A DNA stretch of 64,000 nucleotides from Allodiplogaster sudhausi (GCA_945643635.1 CALZFC010000067.1:1247001-1311000); one strand, 5' to 3'. Shown: positions 44,826 to 56,504, counted from the stretch's first letter. Notes: generated by a model not told the origin, from the letters alone. Numbers and translations: made by a program.

Positions 44826-44906
44826 AACCTGGTGGTTTTGCCAGTAAGTCTGTCTATAAAGGGAGAAAGTGAAAACGAACAGCGAGGGAGTGAAAATCAG
44901 CACTGA
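44826..44906 (+). promoter_or_regulatory. PSE-like/TATA unit R6 (no T at expected start)
   Basis: ACCTGGTGGTTTTGCCAGT at 44826 and a perfect TATAAA at 44855-44860. The base at 31 nt is G (CGAG), an exception to the rule. Confidence 0.45.
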
Positions 44907-45332
44907 TGCATCCGCGTTGTTATTCACCCAATAATTACTAACTCCCATTTGGCTCCTTCTTCCATCTTTTTTTCCTGACAGATGAATGCATTTTCCACTC
45001 TCTTCCGCGATACAAACGAATAACTTTTAATCTCCACTCTTTTCTCTCTTATCACTGAGTTAATCTCATCTGCTTTTTTTCGATCTTGATCTCTGCATTC
45101 CGCTCTATCTCTCTCTTATTATTTTGAGTCTGAATTGTGTAAAACACTTTATTGTTAGAAACAGTTCTGCCATTATTTTCTTTAACTGTCAGAGGACCAC
45201 AACGTTGCAGTTTATATCAAAAATGCCGCGGTCTTCATTAAAATCATATTCCTCAGTGGGCAACTCTTATCATAGATTAGTAATCTTGATATTCATGGCA
45301 TTTTCACCTTTATTTACTACAGCTGTTACAGA

Positions 45333-45414
45333 AATCAGAATGTCAAAAAATCAGTGCTGAGGTGAGGTTGCCTCTCACTCTGTATAGGTAGACTTACTGC
45401 TAGAACCACCAGTT
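45333..45414 (-). promoter_or_regulatory. PSE-like/TATA small-RNA promoter unit R7 (inverted)
   Basis: Minus strand: AACTGGTGGTTCTAGCAGT from 45414, TATACA at 45386-45381, and CACT gives a predicted 5' U at 45353 (33 nt). Confidence 0.5.
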
Positions 45415-46429
45415 TCCAGTCATCTTCATATGTAGTATTGGCAATGAGATTCAAACATTTAATTCTTTTTAATATATCACTAGATATAATAAAATTTAAT
45501 ATTTCGCGAGATATAATAAAATAATTAATTAAAAAGTAATATTTTGCATCACTGAATGAAAACTAAATAAATAAAAAAGAAACTAATAACAATTATTAAA
45601 TAATAAAATTCAGCAAGATTGAACATCTCTTTTTATTTCTAGAATCCATGCATTCTAGATTCCATGCACTGTGACCTTCATTTAGTAAAGCTGTTTCGGA
45701 AATCAGAACTGCTGATACATAAAGTAGAGATCAAGTGCGATAGATACAGAGAAATTTAATCAGTGATAGGCGAGAAACGAATAGAGATTAAAGTGATTCA
45801 TATGTATCATAGGAGGTTGAGAAAGAAAATATAATTAATAGTGAGTTCTGTTGTGAACTCGCAGTTGCAAAGTATAATATGAATGCTCAACTGTCTACGA
45901 TCGACTACTTATGAGAAATTAATGATAAATCAAAATGAGGAGGAACATTCACAGAAAGCAAAGATTCTCTCGCCTTGTTTTCTTATAAAGATTAAGAACG
46001 TTTATTTTAGCTCGATCAAATCACTTCCGCAGCGAAATCAGTTTAGCGGAATTCTTAGAATATTAAAGCATGGATTTGAAGGGAAAACCACAAGCCTAGC
46101 GGTTCACACCTCATATATTTTCCATACATAATTAGTTCGAAAATTACTTTCTACCAGACAATTGTGTCTAGCTTTCCGAAATCAACTATTGGCATGTAAA
46201 AGGTAAGAGTTAACTTTACGCAATTTTTCAGTCAACATATAATTTACAAAGCTTAAAATGAATTCGCTTTATAAACTTATTAGTAGCATAACCTAAGTTT
46301 CGCCTTATGGTTAGCTCAATTAGACTCTTACAAACAAATTGTCAGAAACATTAGGTTATAAAAATTCTGGATTTTTGTGGGTGGATATATATTGATATAT
46401 GTATGTAGGTGCCTAATGTTAGCAAAATC

Positions 46430-46560
46430 GTGTGTCCAATCCACCCGATCAAAAGAAGAGCAGAGTGCCTGCGGCAGCGATGAGAGACTGCAGCATATTC
46501 CCGTCTGATTAGCTGCCCTACATGAATGTTCCAACGCCTCGGGGTCTAGAAATATCAATT
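46430..46560 (-). pseudogene. fragment of GC-rich membrane-segment module
   Basis: Minus strand reads LQSLIAAAGTLLFF, then a stop. It is related to SLFIAAGPLLMFIVGGDW in the better copy at 48193-48543. Confidence 0.55.
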
Positions 46561-46770
46561 TAAAAAAGAACTGTTCGGATATTGGGGATTTTCTCTGGTA
46601 GCCCCTCAGTCTTTTTTTATATTTCATTTTTATTTATCTAGTTATTATTCAATCAAGATGAATCTTACTATGCAATTATTATTTTATTTTTATTTAATTA
46701 CTTCATTTCTCAAGATCAATGTGACTACTAGATCTTTGTATTGCGTTGCCAATACCAAGGATATGACTGC

Positions 46771-46851
46771 AACCTGGTGGTTTTGCTAGTAACTCTGCTT
46801 ATAAAGGGAGAGAGGGAAAACCAGCCCTGTTCTCTTGTTGGCCCTTATCGG
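46771..46851 (+). promoter_or_regulatory. PSE-like/TATA small-RNA promoter unit R8
   Basis: AACCTGGTGGTTTTGCTAGT at 46771, TATAAA at 46800-46805, and TGTT gives a predicted 5' U at 46831 (31 nt). Confidence 0.57.
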
Positions 46852-48192
46852 CAGTTTACAATAATTATTAACTCAAATTTCGCTCAGACTTCCGTCCGTT
46901 TTAGAGACAGATGTGAATATTCATATTTTCATCTCTCTCAATCTCCTGAGATATATTCGAATTTTTATCTCTCTCTTTCTTTTATCACTAATTTAATCTC
47001 TTCTGCATCTGTAGATCTTGATCTCATTATAAAGCCTTCTCTCTTTCTCTCTCTATTTCTCTCATTTTCTCTCTCTCTTGCTCTCTCTTATTTTTTTGGG
47101 TCTAAATAGTAAAAAAAAAGCTTCAGATGCTCGGCCATTATTTTCTTTCACTTTCAAAGGCCCAAGGGCCCACAACATTGCTGTATGAAACAGCACTAAA
47201 GTGGTACAGGTAATAAAAAAGAACAGGGCAAAATTGTTTGATAAACCGGGGATAGCAGATAAAATAATAAAATAGGAAGGATGCGAGAAAATGGCAGCTC
47301 TCTAATGACAGATGAATATTTTTAAACTTCGAGCATATAAAATCATTGATAATTAGTTTTTGTGATTTTTTTTTTGCTAATTTTTTTTCGATTTCATCGA
47401 AACTATCACTGAAGAGGAGTTGTTAGAACATTAAAGCATGGATCAGCAAGGAACACTGCCTGCCTAGTGGTTAACTTCCAATAATGGCTTGTCTTAAAAA
47501 TTACATTATAACAGACAACAGAGTCTAGACTTCGATAATAAGTTACACTAATTGGTTGTTAGATTACGCACTAACTTAGCGCAATTTTTCAATCGACAAA
47601 AGTTTAACCAAGCTCAAAGTAACTTAGCGTTATGCACTTATTTTTAGCTAAGGTTCGCCTTAGTTTGTTAGGTCAATTACATTCTTTGCGACAGTGTTTA
47701 TGTCTCGCCTCGCCGTGGCCTGACAGCATTAAATATGTAAATGTACATTCGAAAAAGGCCGCCCGTTAAGACTGGGGAAATTTGCCGAATTTGTAACTGA
47801 GGAATGCTGTATGCTGAGTGCCTCATTGTCATATAATGCATATGCAAGATGACTGCGATAGCTTCGGAACGCTTATGTGAGAATTTTTTTAAATTTCAAG
47901 TTCCAGGTTCACACCTAATTTTGGAATTGGCTTTAAAAATTATTTTCTATTGTTTAGTTTAGCGCTAACTTACCATTAGCTCTATTTTCTAATTGTAAGG
48001 GATATAATGTAAATATAAAAGTGTGACCGAGCTCAAAGCGACATAGCGTTATTTACTTATGCATGTTGAGTTTAACCATGAGGTTCGCCTTATGGTTTGC
48101 GTAATTAGACTCTTTCAAGCGAATGTTCAGAAACCATAAATGATAAAGATTCTGGATTTTGCATGCATTTTCTTTGATGTAGATGTTTGATG

Positions 48193-48543
48193 TTAGCAAT
48201 CGTTTGTCCAATCTCCGCCCACTATAAACATGAGGAGAGGGCCCGCGGCAATGAAGAGAGAGGAAAGTACGCGAATTGCCGGCAGCGGAGTTCTCCCATC
48301 GGCCGAATTCTTCCTCGCTGCCTCCTCTTCTTCGGCCGCCGCTCTCTTCTTTGCCTCCATCACCGCGTCCGCCGTCGCCTTCTCGCGGTGTATCCAATCC
48401 GCCCGATCAAAAGAAGAGTAGAGTGCCTGAGGCAGCGATAAAAGAAGAAACTGCGCGAAATACCGCCCGCGGCATCTTCCAGCCGGGCAAAATTTTGTGT
48501 TTCTTCTCGCTGCTGCCTCCTCTTCGGCCGGTGCTTTCTTCAC
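48193..48543 (-). CDS. GC-rich open frame with charged helix and membrane segment, repeated module
   Basis: A 116-codon frame, far more GC-rich than its surroundings. It reads as two fused copies of one module: an Ala/Glu/Lys-rich helix (MEAKKRAAAEEEEAARKN), then a hydrophobic segment (LSSLFIAAGPLLMFIVGGDW). The first copy ends LPQALYSSFDRADWIH. Decayed copies lie at 46430-46560, 49970-50140, 54660-54740 and 61480-61580. I do not recognise the protein. It may be one exon of a small membrane protein gene that was duplicated into the array, so the start and gene status are uncertain. Confidence 0.4.
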   Translation of the reverse strand: MKKAPAEEEAAARRNTKFCPAGRCRGRYFAQFLLLSLPQALYSSFDRADWIHREKATADAVMEAKKRAAAEEEEAARKNSADGRTPLPAIRVLSSLFIAAGPLLMFIVGGDWTNDC

Positions 48544-48712
48544 TTTTTAATTATTATTTTATTATCTTTATTTATCTCCCGGTAAGCATCCCAGTCATGC
48601 TCGATATTACGTTTTTATTTGTACAGTTATTATTCAATCATGCCGAATCTTACATTTTCAATTATTATTATATTATTTCGGTTTTATTTTTTGAATTATT
48701 TTATCTGACTGC

Positions 48713-48793
48713 AACCTGGTGGTTCTATCAGTAAGCCTGCCTACAAATTGAAAGAGCGAAAATCAACAGCGATTGGTTCTTCTTTTGTCATTC
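48713..48793 (+). promoter_or_regulatory. PSE-like/TATA small-RNA promoter unit R9
   Basis: AACCTGGTGGTTCTATCAGT at 48713, TACAAA at 48742-48747, and CGAT gives a predicted 5' U at 48773 (31 nt). Confidence 0.56.
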
Positions 48794-48957
48794 GACACAT
48801 TTGTTTCCTGATTATATTTTTCTTCCTGATAGATGAATGCATTTTCCTCTCTCTCTCTCAACCGCCAATGAATCACTTTTATCTCTGATCTGTTCTCTCT
48901 TGTCACTGAATTAATCTCTTCTGTATCTTTGGCTCTTGATCTCTGTAGTCCGCTCTC

Positions 48958-49022
48958 TCTGAATTTCTCTCTCTTTTTCTCTCTTTTTCTCTCTCTCTCT
49001 CTCTCTCTCGCTCTCTGTCTTT
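48958..49022. repeat. (CT)n tract of unit R9
   Basis: CT tract about 190 nt downstream of the predicted RNA start. Confidence 0.95.
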
Positions 49023-49071
49023 CTTTGAAGTGCCCGACGAGATCTTGGTCATATAATACTCCCCCCCCCCT

Positions 49072-49230
49072 ATCAGTCCATACTGCAAATGTAAATATAA
49101 CGGAGAGACCAGACGTTACAAGTGCGTTTATTTATAACACAGACGTATCCATCGATTTCTATGGGGGCCACGACTACAGCCCAACAAAAGGAAGATCACA
49201 TAATCTAGTTCTTGTTATTAGTAGCGAGTT
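49072..49230 (+). pseudogene. TTR-like C-terminal exon remnant
   Basis: Reads VHTANVNITERPDVTSAFIY, then NTDVSIDFYGGHDYSPTKGR (GGHDYS at 49163-49180). The Y/FxGHxY core resembles LDLSYGHNYKTLTNRC of TTR gene B. The frame is conserved with the copy at 62160-62330 even though no complete gene surrounds either. Homology is inferred from a short motif. Confidence 0.45.
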
Positions 49231-49754
49231 CTGTTGTGAACTGGCAGTTACAATGTATTATATAATTGTCTACCATCGACTTGTGTTGAGAAATTAATGA
49301 AAAATCAGAATGACGAGGGAAATTCAAAGAAATCAAGCCCCTGATTTCATCTAAAGCAGAGATGCAGAGATGCGCTCTCCTAGTTTTCTTCTAAAATGTG
49401 AAAATGTTCAATTTGGCGCGATCAATTCAGCAGAAGTTGTAAAGTTTCGCTTTTCTGCGTGGCTAAACATGAGGATGATGACATGAAGCTAGAGCCCTTT
49501 ACCACCCATTTTCGCCTCAAAAATGTCAACCAATTGCTGTCCTCCTCTGCGGGTGCTTACCTGAAGTTGGTGCAAGTAAACCGAATACATTGGGGGCGCA
49601 TCTCGGGTAGCATCTCGGTCATGCTGAATATTACTATTTAATCTTTATTTTATTCCTTGTAAGTTCTTTATTTTTTTAATCGCACAGGATAAATTTTACT
49701 CGTGGACTACTAAATGTTCGTGTTGCGTTGCCAAATTCCAAGAATATGACTGCA

Positions 49755-49830
49755 GCCAGGTGGTTCTTCCAGTAAGTTTGCAAAAAAAGTAAGAGTGCGA
49801 AAAGCAACTTTTAACCAAGCTCCAAGTTAC
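49755..49830 (+). promoter_or_regulatory. decayed PSE-like unit R10
   Basis: AGCCAGGTGGTTCTTCCAGT at 49755, but the TATA position is A-rich (CAAAAAAAGT) and no Y-R-N-T is at 31 nt. Probably inactive. Confidence 0.3.
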
Positions 49831-50146
49831 TTTCTTTATTGTTATCGTTCCGCACTTATTCGCCTTACTTATGGTTAGCTGTCTTAGATTCTTACCAGGA
49901 AATGGTCAGAAACGCTAAAATTAAAAAAAAAAATCTTTATTTTTTGCATGTGATTCTAGCGAGTCCATTCTGGCCGCTCAAAACATGAGGAGAGTGCCCG
50001 CGGCGATGATGAGAGAGGAAAGTGCGCGAAGTGCCGGCCATGGCCTCTGCCCGTGGCCGATTTTTTTTTTGTTGCTGCCTCCTCTTCTTCGGCCGCCGCT
50101 CTCTTCTTTGCCTCCATTACCGCCTACTCCGTCGCCTACTCGCGCT

Positions 50147-50637
50147 GTTCAACCCAGAGGTGGGAATGGGCCGGCCCGGCCCGGCCCTCAGGGCCGGCCG
50201 GCCCAATTTCCCAAGGCCCCGGGCCGGGCCGGGCCGGGCTCAACAAAAGTTGGGCCGGCCCGTAGGCCCGATTGGGCCCTCAAGTCAGAAGTTCCTAGCA
50301 AATTGAAGGTAAAAACATAAACTTGAAATTTTCGGAAGTATTTGAAACTGGTTTATATAGTGGCATTTTACTTAGGGGTGGGGGAAACATATTTTTACTT
50401 TGGTAAACTCATGCAAACCCAAAAGAAACCCCCAATTAACATAGAAAAAAAACATTTTTGGAAAAAAAATTTTTTTTTGATTTTGAAAATCGGGCTCAAA
50501 CGGGCCCACGGGCCGGGCCGGGCCGGGCCCAAAATTACAAGGCCCGGAAATTTCCGGCCGGGCCGGGCCGATACTTTGGGCCCCCAGGGCCGAGCTGGCC
50601 CAAAAATTTTGGGCCCATTCCCACCTCTAGTTCAACC
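50147..50637. mobile_element. hAT-type MITE with 8-bp target-site duplication
   Basis: The element itself is 50155-50629 (475 bp). Terminal inverted repeats are CAGAGGTGGGAATGGGCC on the left and GGGCCCATTCCCACCTCTA on the right. They are flanked by a perfect 8-bp duplication, GTTCAACC, at 50147-50154 and 50630-50637. The subterminal regions are built of GGGCC/GGCCC repeats and the centre is AT-rich with no transposase. It is inserted in a copy of the membrane-segment module. TSD length and CAGAGGTGGG-type ends point to hAT. Confidence 0.92.
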
Positions 50638-50860
50638 TGAATAATTTACCATATCATAAATTTTTTCTTGCCATTCTGACTCATTCTAAATCTTACTAAT
50701 TAATTATAATTGTATTTCTTTTTTATTTATTTATTTTTTCTTCAGAGATGCTAAATATTCCTTGTTAATATTATATTACATTTTATTTATTAAATCTTAC
50801 GATATATTAAAAAAATAATTAAATGTTTGTTCGCATTGCCAATTCCAAGAAGATGACTGG

Positions 50861-50939
50861 AAGCTGGCTTCTTCCAGTAAGTCTGCCTATAAAGGGAGAG
50901 GGCGAAAAGCATCACCGGTAGACAAGGCCGTAGCATTTT
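50861..50939 (+). promoter_or_regulatory. PSE-like/TATA small-RNA promoter unit R11
   Basis: AAGCTGGCTTCTTCCAGT at 50861 (GGTGG box damaged), TATAAA at 50888-50893, and CGGT gives a predicted 5' U at 50919 (31 nt). Confidence 0.5.
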
Positions 50940-51038
50940 TGGAGAAATGATTATCTCTAATTATACTCATTCTTCTATGTTTTTTTCCTGACGGATGAAC
51001 GTATTTGACGGATCCCTCTCTCTCTCTCTCAAATTCTT

Positions 51039-51680
51039 ATGATACATACGAATTACTTTTTTATGTCTACTCTTTTCTTTTCTGTATCATTGACACTTGA
51101 TCTCTGTATACCGCATTCTCTTTCTCTCTCTCTCACACACACTCGCTCTCTATTTCTCTCTATATTTCTGACGCCTGCCTCTATCTCTCTATTTCGAGCT
51201 CTCTCTCTCTCTCTCTCTCCCTCTCTCTCTATTTCGAGCTCTCTCTCTCTTATTCTTTTCTGAATAGAATAAAAAGAATTAAGATGCTCTACCATTATAT
51301 TCATCTGTTTTCACGGATCTACAACGTTGCTGTATGTATCAACACTGCAGGTTCTCAGTGAAAGCGTATTTATCATTGGACGAGATTTATCAACTATTTC
51401 TTATCAGAAACTATGCTGGTTTCTATGATCGCGTACACAATATTTTCCTTCTGCATTATTGACTTGTCTTATTTGTAGCTGTGGCAAGTAAATGTCAGAT
51501 AGACCAATGTCTGATTCTATAAATAGCAATTAAAAAGAGCTGTTCGAAGATCGGCTTACAGACGGAACAATATATGAATTTTTACACGTAATAAACGAAG
51601 AAAAAAAATCGGTGCAAAATTGCTTGATAAACCGGGGAGAGCAGGTAAAATAGCAAGGATGCGTGAAAATGGCAGCTCAA
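51039..51680 (+). repeat. duplicated block, partner at 58150-58700
   Basis: About 600 bp shared at high identity, including ATTTCGAGCTCTCTCTCT, TTATCATTGGACGAGA, TATGATCGCGTACACAATAT and AACCGGGGAGAGCAGGTAAA. It includes the (CT)n tract 51116-51252. Confidence 0.8.
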
Positions 51681-52476
51681 TCTTGACAGTAGAAAATTTC
51701 TGATTTCTGCAATAGAAAACGAATTTATCAACGGGCGAGACTTATCATTTATTAGAAAACAGATGCTGTGCTAATTTATATATCAGCAATTCTGATTTCT
51801 GCAATAGTTGTAGTAAATAAATAACAAAATGCTTCGGATTCTAGAAATATCCACTAAAAAGAGCTGTTCGGAGATCGGCTTACAAACGGGACAAATATGC
51901 ATTAGCACACGTAACAAAAAAAAGGGCAAAATTGTTCAATGAACCGAGGAGAGCAGATAAAACAGAGAGGATGCGAGAAAATGGCCGCTCACATTTGGCA
52001 GATGAAAATTTTGAATACTTCAAGCATATAAAATAACACAAAATTGAAAATTCGAGAGATATTTAGGGGGGGCAATCATCTAAAATACCTACTGCACATT
52101 TTCTTAGCAAACACCGTGGTTTTGATAACCTTTGAACTCTTAAGATAAAGCATTTTCATCTGCCAAACTGCTGGGCTACATTATGTATCTGCATTCTGAT
52201 ATCTTCAATAGCTGTGCTAAGTGAAGATCGCGGTACCTTGGATTCTAGAAACCTTAATTAAAAAGAGCTGGAGATGGCTGTTTCTCGGGTTGTATCTCAG
52301 TCATGCTGAATATTGCTATTTAATCAGTATTTTATTTAGTTTTCTCTTATTCTTGTTTTAACTTATCGGTCGTGCTGAATATTACATTTTCAATTATTAT
52401 TTTATTATTATTTTTATATATTTAACACGAATTAAATGTTTTTTATCACATGGATTTACCAAGACGATGGCTGTGC

Positions 52477-52557
52477 AACCAGGTGGTTCTAACCATGAGT
52501 CTGTCTACGAAGGGAGAGAGGGAAAAGCAACAGAGATTCTCTACAGCTTGTGGCATT
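52477..52557 (+). promoter_or_regulatory. PSE-like/TATA unit R12
   Basis: AACCAGGTGGTTCTAACC at 52477, TACGAA at 52506-52511, and T at 52537 (31 nt) within AGAT. The expected Y is A. Confidence 0.42.
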
Positions 52558-53010
52558 ATAAATTTGGCTCGCTATGCTATTCGTTTTCAGACAGATATAC
52601 ATATTTTCTTTCTCACCATCAACTTCCTGTGATGCATGCGAATAGAAAGCGTCGTTATCATTGGGTGAGAATTATCATTGATTAACAATCAGATGCTGGG
52701 CAACATTATGTATCTGCATTCTGATTTCTCCAATTGCTGTGCAAAATGAAGGTCACATTACCTTGGATTCTAGAAACCTTAATTAAAAAGAGCTGTTCGG
52801 AGATGGCTGTTTCTCGGGTTGTATCTCAGTCATGCTGAATATTGCTATTTAATCAGTATTTTTTTCGTTTTCACTTTTTTTCGTTTCACTTATCGGTATT
52901 TGCTGAATATTACATTTTCAATTATCATTGTATTATTTTTATTTTTAAATATATTAAAAAAAAGAATTAAATGTTTTCATCGCATGGATTTACAAAGACA
53001 ATGGCTGTGC

Positions 53011-53441
53011 AACCAGGTGGTTCTAACCGTAAGTGTATGTGAGTATAAGAACCATTCTAGTGTATTTCTATTTCTAGTGTGCACATATGTATACTGTATC
53101 TATGTCTCTCATCGCTCTGTATAGTTCGTAGCTCGTTCCACTCGCTCCTCCCTCTCCTGCCCCTCCCCTTTCTCTCATGCACTTAAGTGTTCGATATAAC
53201 TCATCTAGAGGTCTAGCCCGGAGGCGGCCTGCCGACCGCCGCGTCCCCCCTTAGGTCTCCTGTCTCCTCTTCTCCCATCTCCCTCTCCCCGGTGTCTCCT
53301 CTTCTCAACGTATTGTTCCCACCATAAGCGATAAACCTGATCCTACCGTACGTGTAAGGCACCAGCATTGACTTAACCATGAGTCTGTGTACAAAGGGAG
53401 AGAGGGAAAAGCAACACAGATTCCCGGCAGTTAGTCGCTTC
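53011..53441 (+). promoter_or_regulatory. PSE-like unit R13, split by an insertion
   Basis: The PSE-like half AACCAGGTGGTTCTAACC is at 53011. The matching TATA half (GAGTCTGTGTACAAAGGGAG) resumes at 53381, with TACAAA at 53390 and T at 53421. The two halves join seamlessly when 53029-53378 is removed, by comparison with R12. Confidence 0.6.
53029..53373. mobile_element. 345-bp insertion with 5-bp TAACC duplication
   Basis: Flanked by TAACC at 53024-53028 and 53374-53378. Comparison with unit R12 shows the duplication plus insert are absent there. The interior is GC-richer with CTCCCTCTCC-type sequence. Ends (GTAAGTG...TTGACT) are not the usual TG...CA and have no terminal inverted repeats, so the class is unknown; solo LTR is one possibility. 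Confidence 0.65.
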
Positions 53442-53577
53442 ATACCCATTTTAAATTTGGCTCGTTACGATGTTCGTTTTCAGACAGATTTATTTTCTTT
53501 CTCAACTTCCTGTGATGCATGCGAATCACATTTATCTCTACACGTTTCTGATTAAATCTCTTTGTACCTCTGTTGTC

Positions 53578-53613
<36 letters not shown>

Positions 53614-54090
53614 CTTTCTCTCTCTCGCTCTCTCGTTTTTGGCTCTGAATAGTATAATTTTTTTTTATAAACACTGCCGATCCTCATTGTCAGCGAGAGA
53701 TTAGAGCTTTGTCATTGTAGATTAGTAATCATATGCTGTGCTACATTATGATTCAAAAATTCAGACTTCAGCAACAATATAGTAAGTAAATTTCAACATG
53801 CCTCGGATTCTAGAAATATCAATTAAAAAGAGCATCTGGGAGATCGGCTTAGTACACATAACAAAGATTAAAACAGGGCAGAATTGGTAGATAAACTGGG
53901 TAAAGCAGATAAAATAGGAAGGATGCGAAAAGAATGGTAGCTCACATTTCAGATGAAAATTTGGAATTCGGCGACCATGAAAAGCTCTAGTCTCTACCAA
54001 CAGGTTTCGCCTAAGAATTAAAACCTATTCCTGTGCTCCTGTCGCCAATGGTAATAATGGGTGTGTTCCAATACCTGGAATATTACTTAG

Positions 54091-54160
54091 CGCTGGTGGT
54101 TCTACCCAGTAAGTCTGCCTAGAGAGGGAAAGAGCTCCTAATTCTCTGCTTTTTCCAGAC
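54091..54160 (+). promoter_or_regulatory. decayed PSE-like unit R14
   Basis: CGCTGGTGGTTCTACCCAGT at 54091. The TATA site is TAGAGA and the leader is deleted, so initiation is not expected. Confidence 0.35.
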
Positions 54161-55074
54161 AGATAATGTAATATATTCTCTTTATCAATCAACTAGGATA
54201 CGCACGAATTACATTTTATCTCTACTCTACTGTCTCTTATCACTGATTAAATTTCTTCTGTATCTTTCGCTCTTGATCTCTACATTCCGCCCTCTCTCCC
54301 TCTCTTTCTCTCTCTCTCTCCTACTCTCTCTCTCTCTCTTATACCTTGGGTCTATATAGGAAAAAAAGCTTTTCATGTTCCGATATTATTATCTTTTGCT
54401 TTCAAGGGCCCTAAAAAAGGAACAAAACCCTGCCGTGGTCTTCAGAGAAAGCAAATTTATCATTCAACGAGCCTTATCATTGATTAGTAATCAGCTGCTG
54501 TGACTTTGCTCTATTTTTCAGTCGACATATATAATGTAAACCTAGTAATTTTACAGAGCTCAAAATGACTTATCTTTATGCACTTATCATTATTAATTTC
54601 TGGATTTTTGTTTGTGGATAGCCCTTGATGTATGTATGTACATACATACATAGGTGCTTGATGTTAGCAAAGCGCGCGTCCAATCCGTCCGATCAAAAGA
54701 AGAGCAGAGTGCCAGCGGCAGCGATGAGTTGTTGTTCTCTTAAAATAGTTGAAAATAATGGCAGAATATTATACTATGAGAGAGAGAGCGGACTACAGAG
54801 ATCAAGATACGGAAGATATTAAAGCGTTAATAAGACAGAAAAGAGAAGATATAAAAGTGATTCGAACGTTTCACAGGAAACTGACCATGAGAGAGAGAGT
54901 CTGTCAGAAAATATCTGTCAGAAAACAGCATAGAGGAACGAGGCAAATGATAGATAATAATTCTTCCTATAATCGATGAAGAAAACTGAATCGAAGATTG
55001 AGTGAAACATTAACTAACTAAAATTTAAAGTTCATGATAGTTTTATGCCTGTTGACTATATTTATTAAGATTCA

Positions 55075-55156
55075 TCGAGCGGAACGGTGATCAGAACGGA
55101 GTTCCTTTTCGCTCTCTCCTTTCATAGGTAGACTTGAAGGATAGAACCACCATGTT
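55075..55156 (-). promoter_or_regulatory. PSE-like/TATA small-RNA promoter unit R15 (inverted)
   Basis: Minus strand: ACATGGTGGTTCTATCC from 55155, TATGAA at 55126-55121, and CGTT gives a predicted 5' U at 55095. The inverted duplicate of R4, including the predicted RNA. Confidence 0.53.
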
Positions 55157-55914
55157 GCGGTCAAATTCTCGGTATTGGCAACGACATCTGCACGCAGTTA
55201 TGCATGTTGTGAAATACATACTACAGGAATGATCCTATGAAGTATGACAACGCGATTCAAATATTTTTTAGTTCATTGTTAATATATCGTGAGATATAAT
55301 AACTAAATAAATAAAACGGAACTAAAATAATATTTAGTTGTAATAATATTCGGCATGATTGAAGCTGCCCGAGATACACCCCATTTTTGATTGGCGACAG
55401 GATCAAAGCAATCGGTTGAAATTATGTATAAGGCGATACCTGGTGGCAAAGACTCCAGCATTATTTTTTCTTCCTCATATTCAACACAGAAAAGCGAAGT
55501 GCTCGAGTCAAAATTAGCCTTATTCATATTTTAGATTAAGAAAAAACAAGGCGAGCGCATCTTTGCTTTATTATTAGACGAAACGTGAATTTTCGTCTTC
55601 ACTCTGATTTATCGTTAAGTTCTCATTAGTAGTCGACGGTAGACAATTGATGATTCATATTCTAGACAACTGCCAGTTCATAAAAGAACTATTACGAGCA
55701 TGCTTACGTGCTTTTACAATTAGGAGAGCATTTGTAACGGAATTCTTTTTAATTAAAATGAAATTAGCCGATGAAACAAGTAACTCGGCCTTCATAACAT
55801 CTCTGTTAGCGTAATATGACCAGGAGCCCGTATCTCATTTCTTATTTTCAATATTTCACTTCGTTAAATTCTGACTGCCAAATACGCAGAAGTATCACAG
55901 CTTCGACGGCAGCC

Positions 55915-56015
55915 CTGGACATTGCAGACGAGTGTAAATGCCGCCTTCATCGGACTGCCGGAAGCCAGCGAAAGCAGCCCAAACTCACCCCACGCGAAGC
56001 CATTCTAGAATAATA
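55915..56015 (-). pseudogene. TTR-like exon 1 fragment, second copy
   Basis: Same gene D-like exon as at 43996-44095 (GCCTTCATCGGACTGCCGG on the plus strand), with a further internal deletion. A promoter remnant follows at 56100-56220. Confidence 0.75.
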
Positions 56016-56504
56016 CACAAGGAAACAAAGATGGACAGACAACTACATATGTACATAGCTATTTGATCGATATAATTTACGTTCGCGCTTTGTTAGCGGA
56101 AGTTATAATGCAAGACTTAAGAGGGATGAATTGAAAGAGACAGTCGGATCCAGAGTCGACAGATAGTCAGAAGGGCAGAATAGTGATACCCTAATTTGAC
56201 TTGCAAAAGAGTATAAAACATCGCTTTAAAAAAATTCTCTCATCAGCATTCTGAAGCTATCGCAGTCAGCTTGCATATGCAGCATCTATTTAGTTTTCAT
56301 TCAGTGATGCTAAATATCTTTTAATTAGTGTTTTATTATTTTTATTTCTCGCCATACATTAAAAAGAATTATGTATGCATGAAAAATAATTATTATATTT
56401 TGTTTTTATTTATTTATTTTATTTCTTTATTTTATTTTATTTCTCATGACAAATGAATAGTAGCCTACAAATTGTTGTATCGCATTGCCAATACAACAAT
56501 TTGC

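Noticed and set aside
50155..50644. ORFs such as those reading RPGPAGRA-type repeats
   Set aside because: Translations of the GGGCC repeats inside the hAT MITE.
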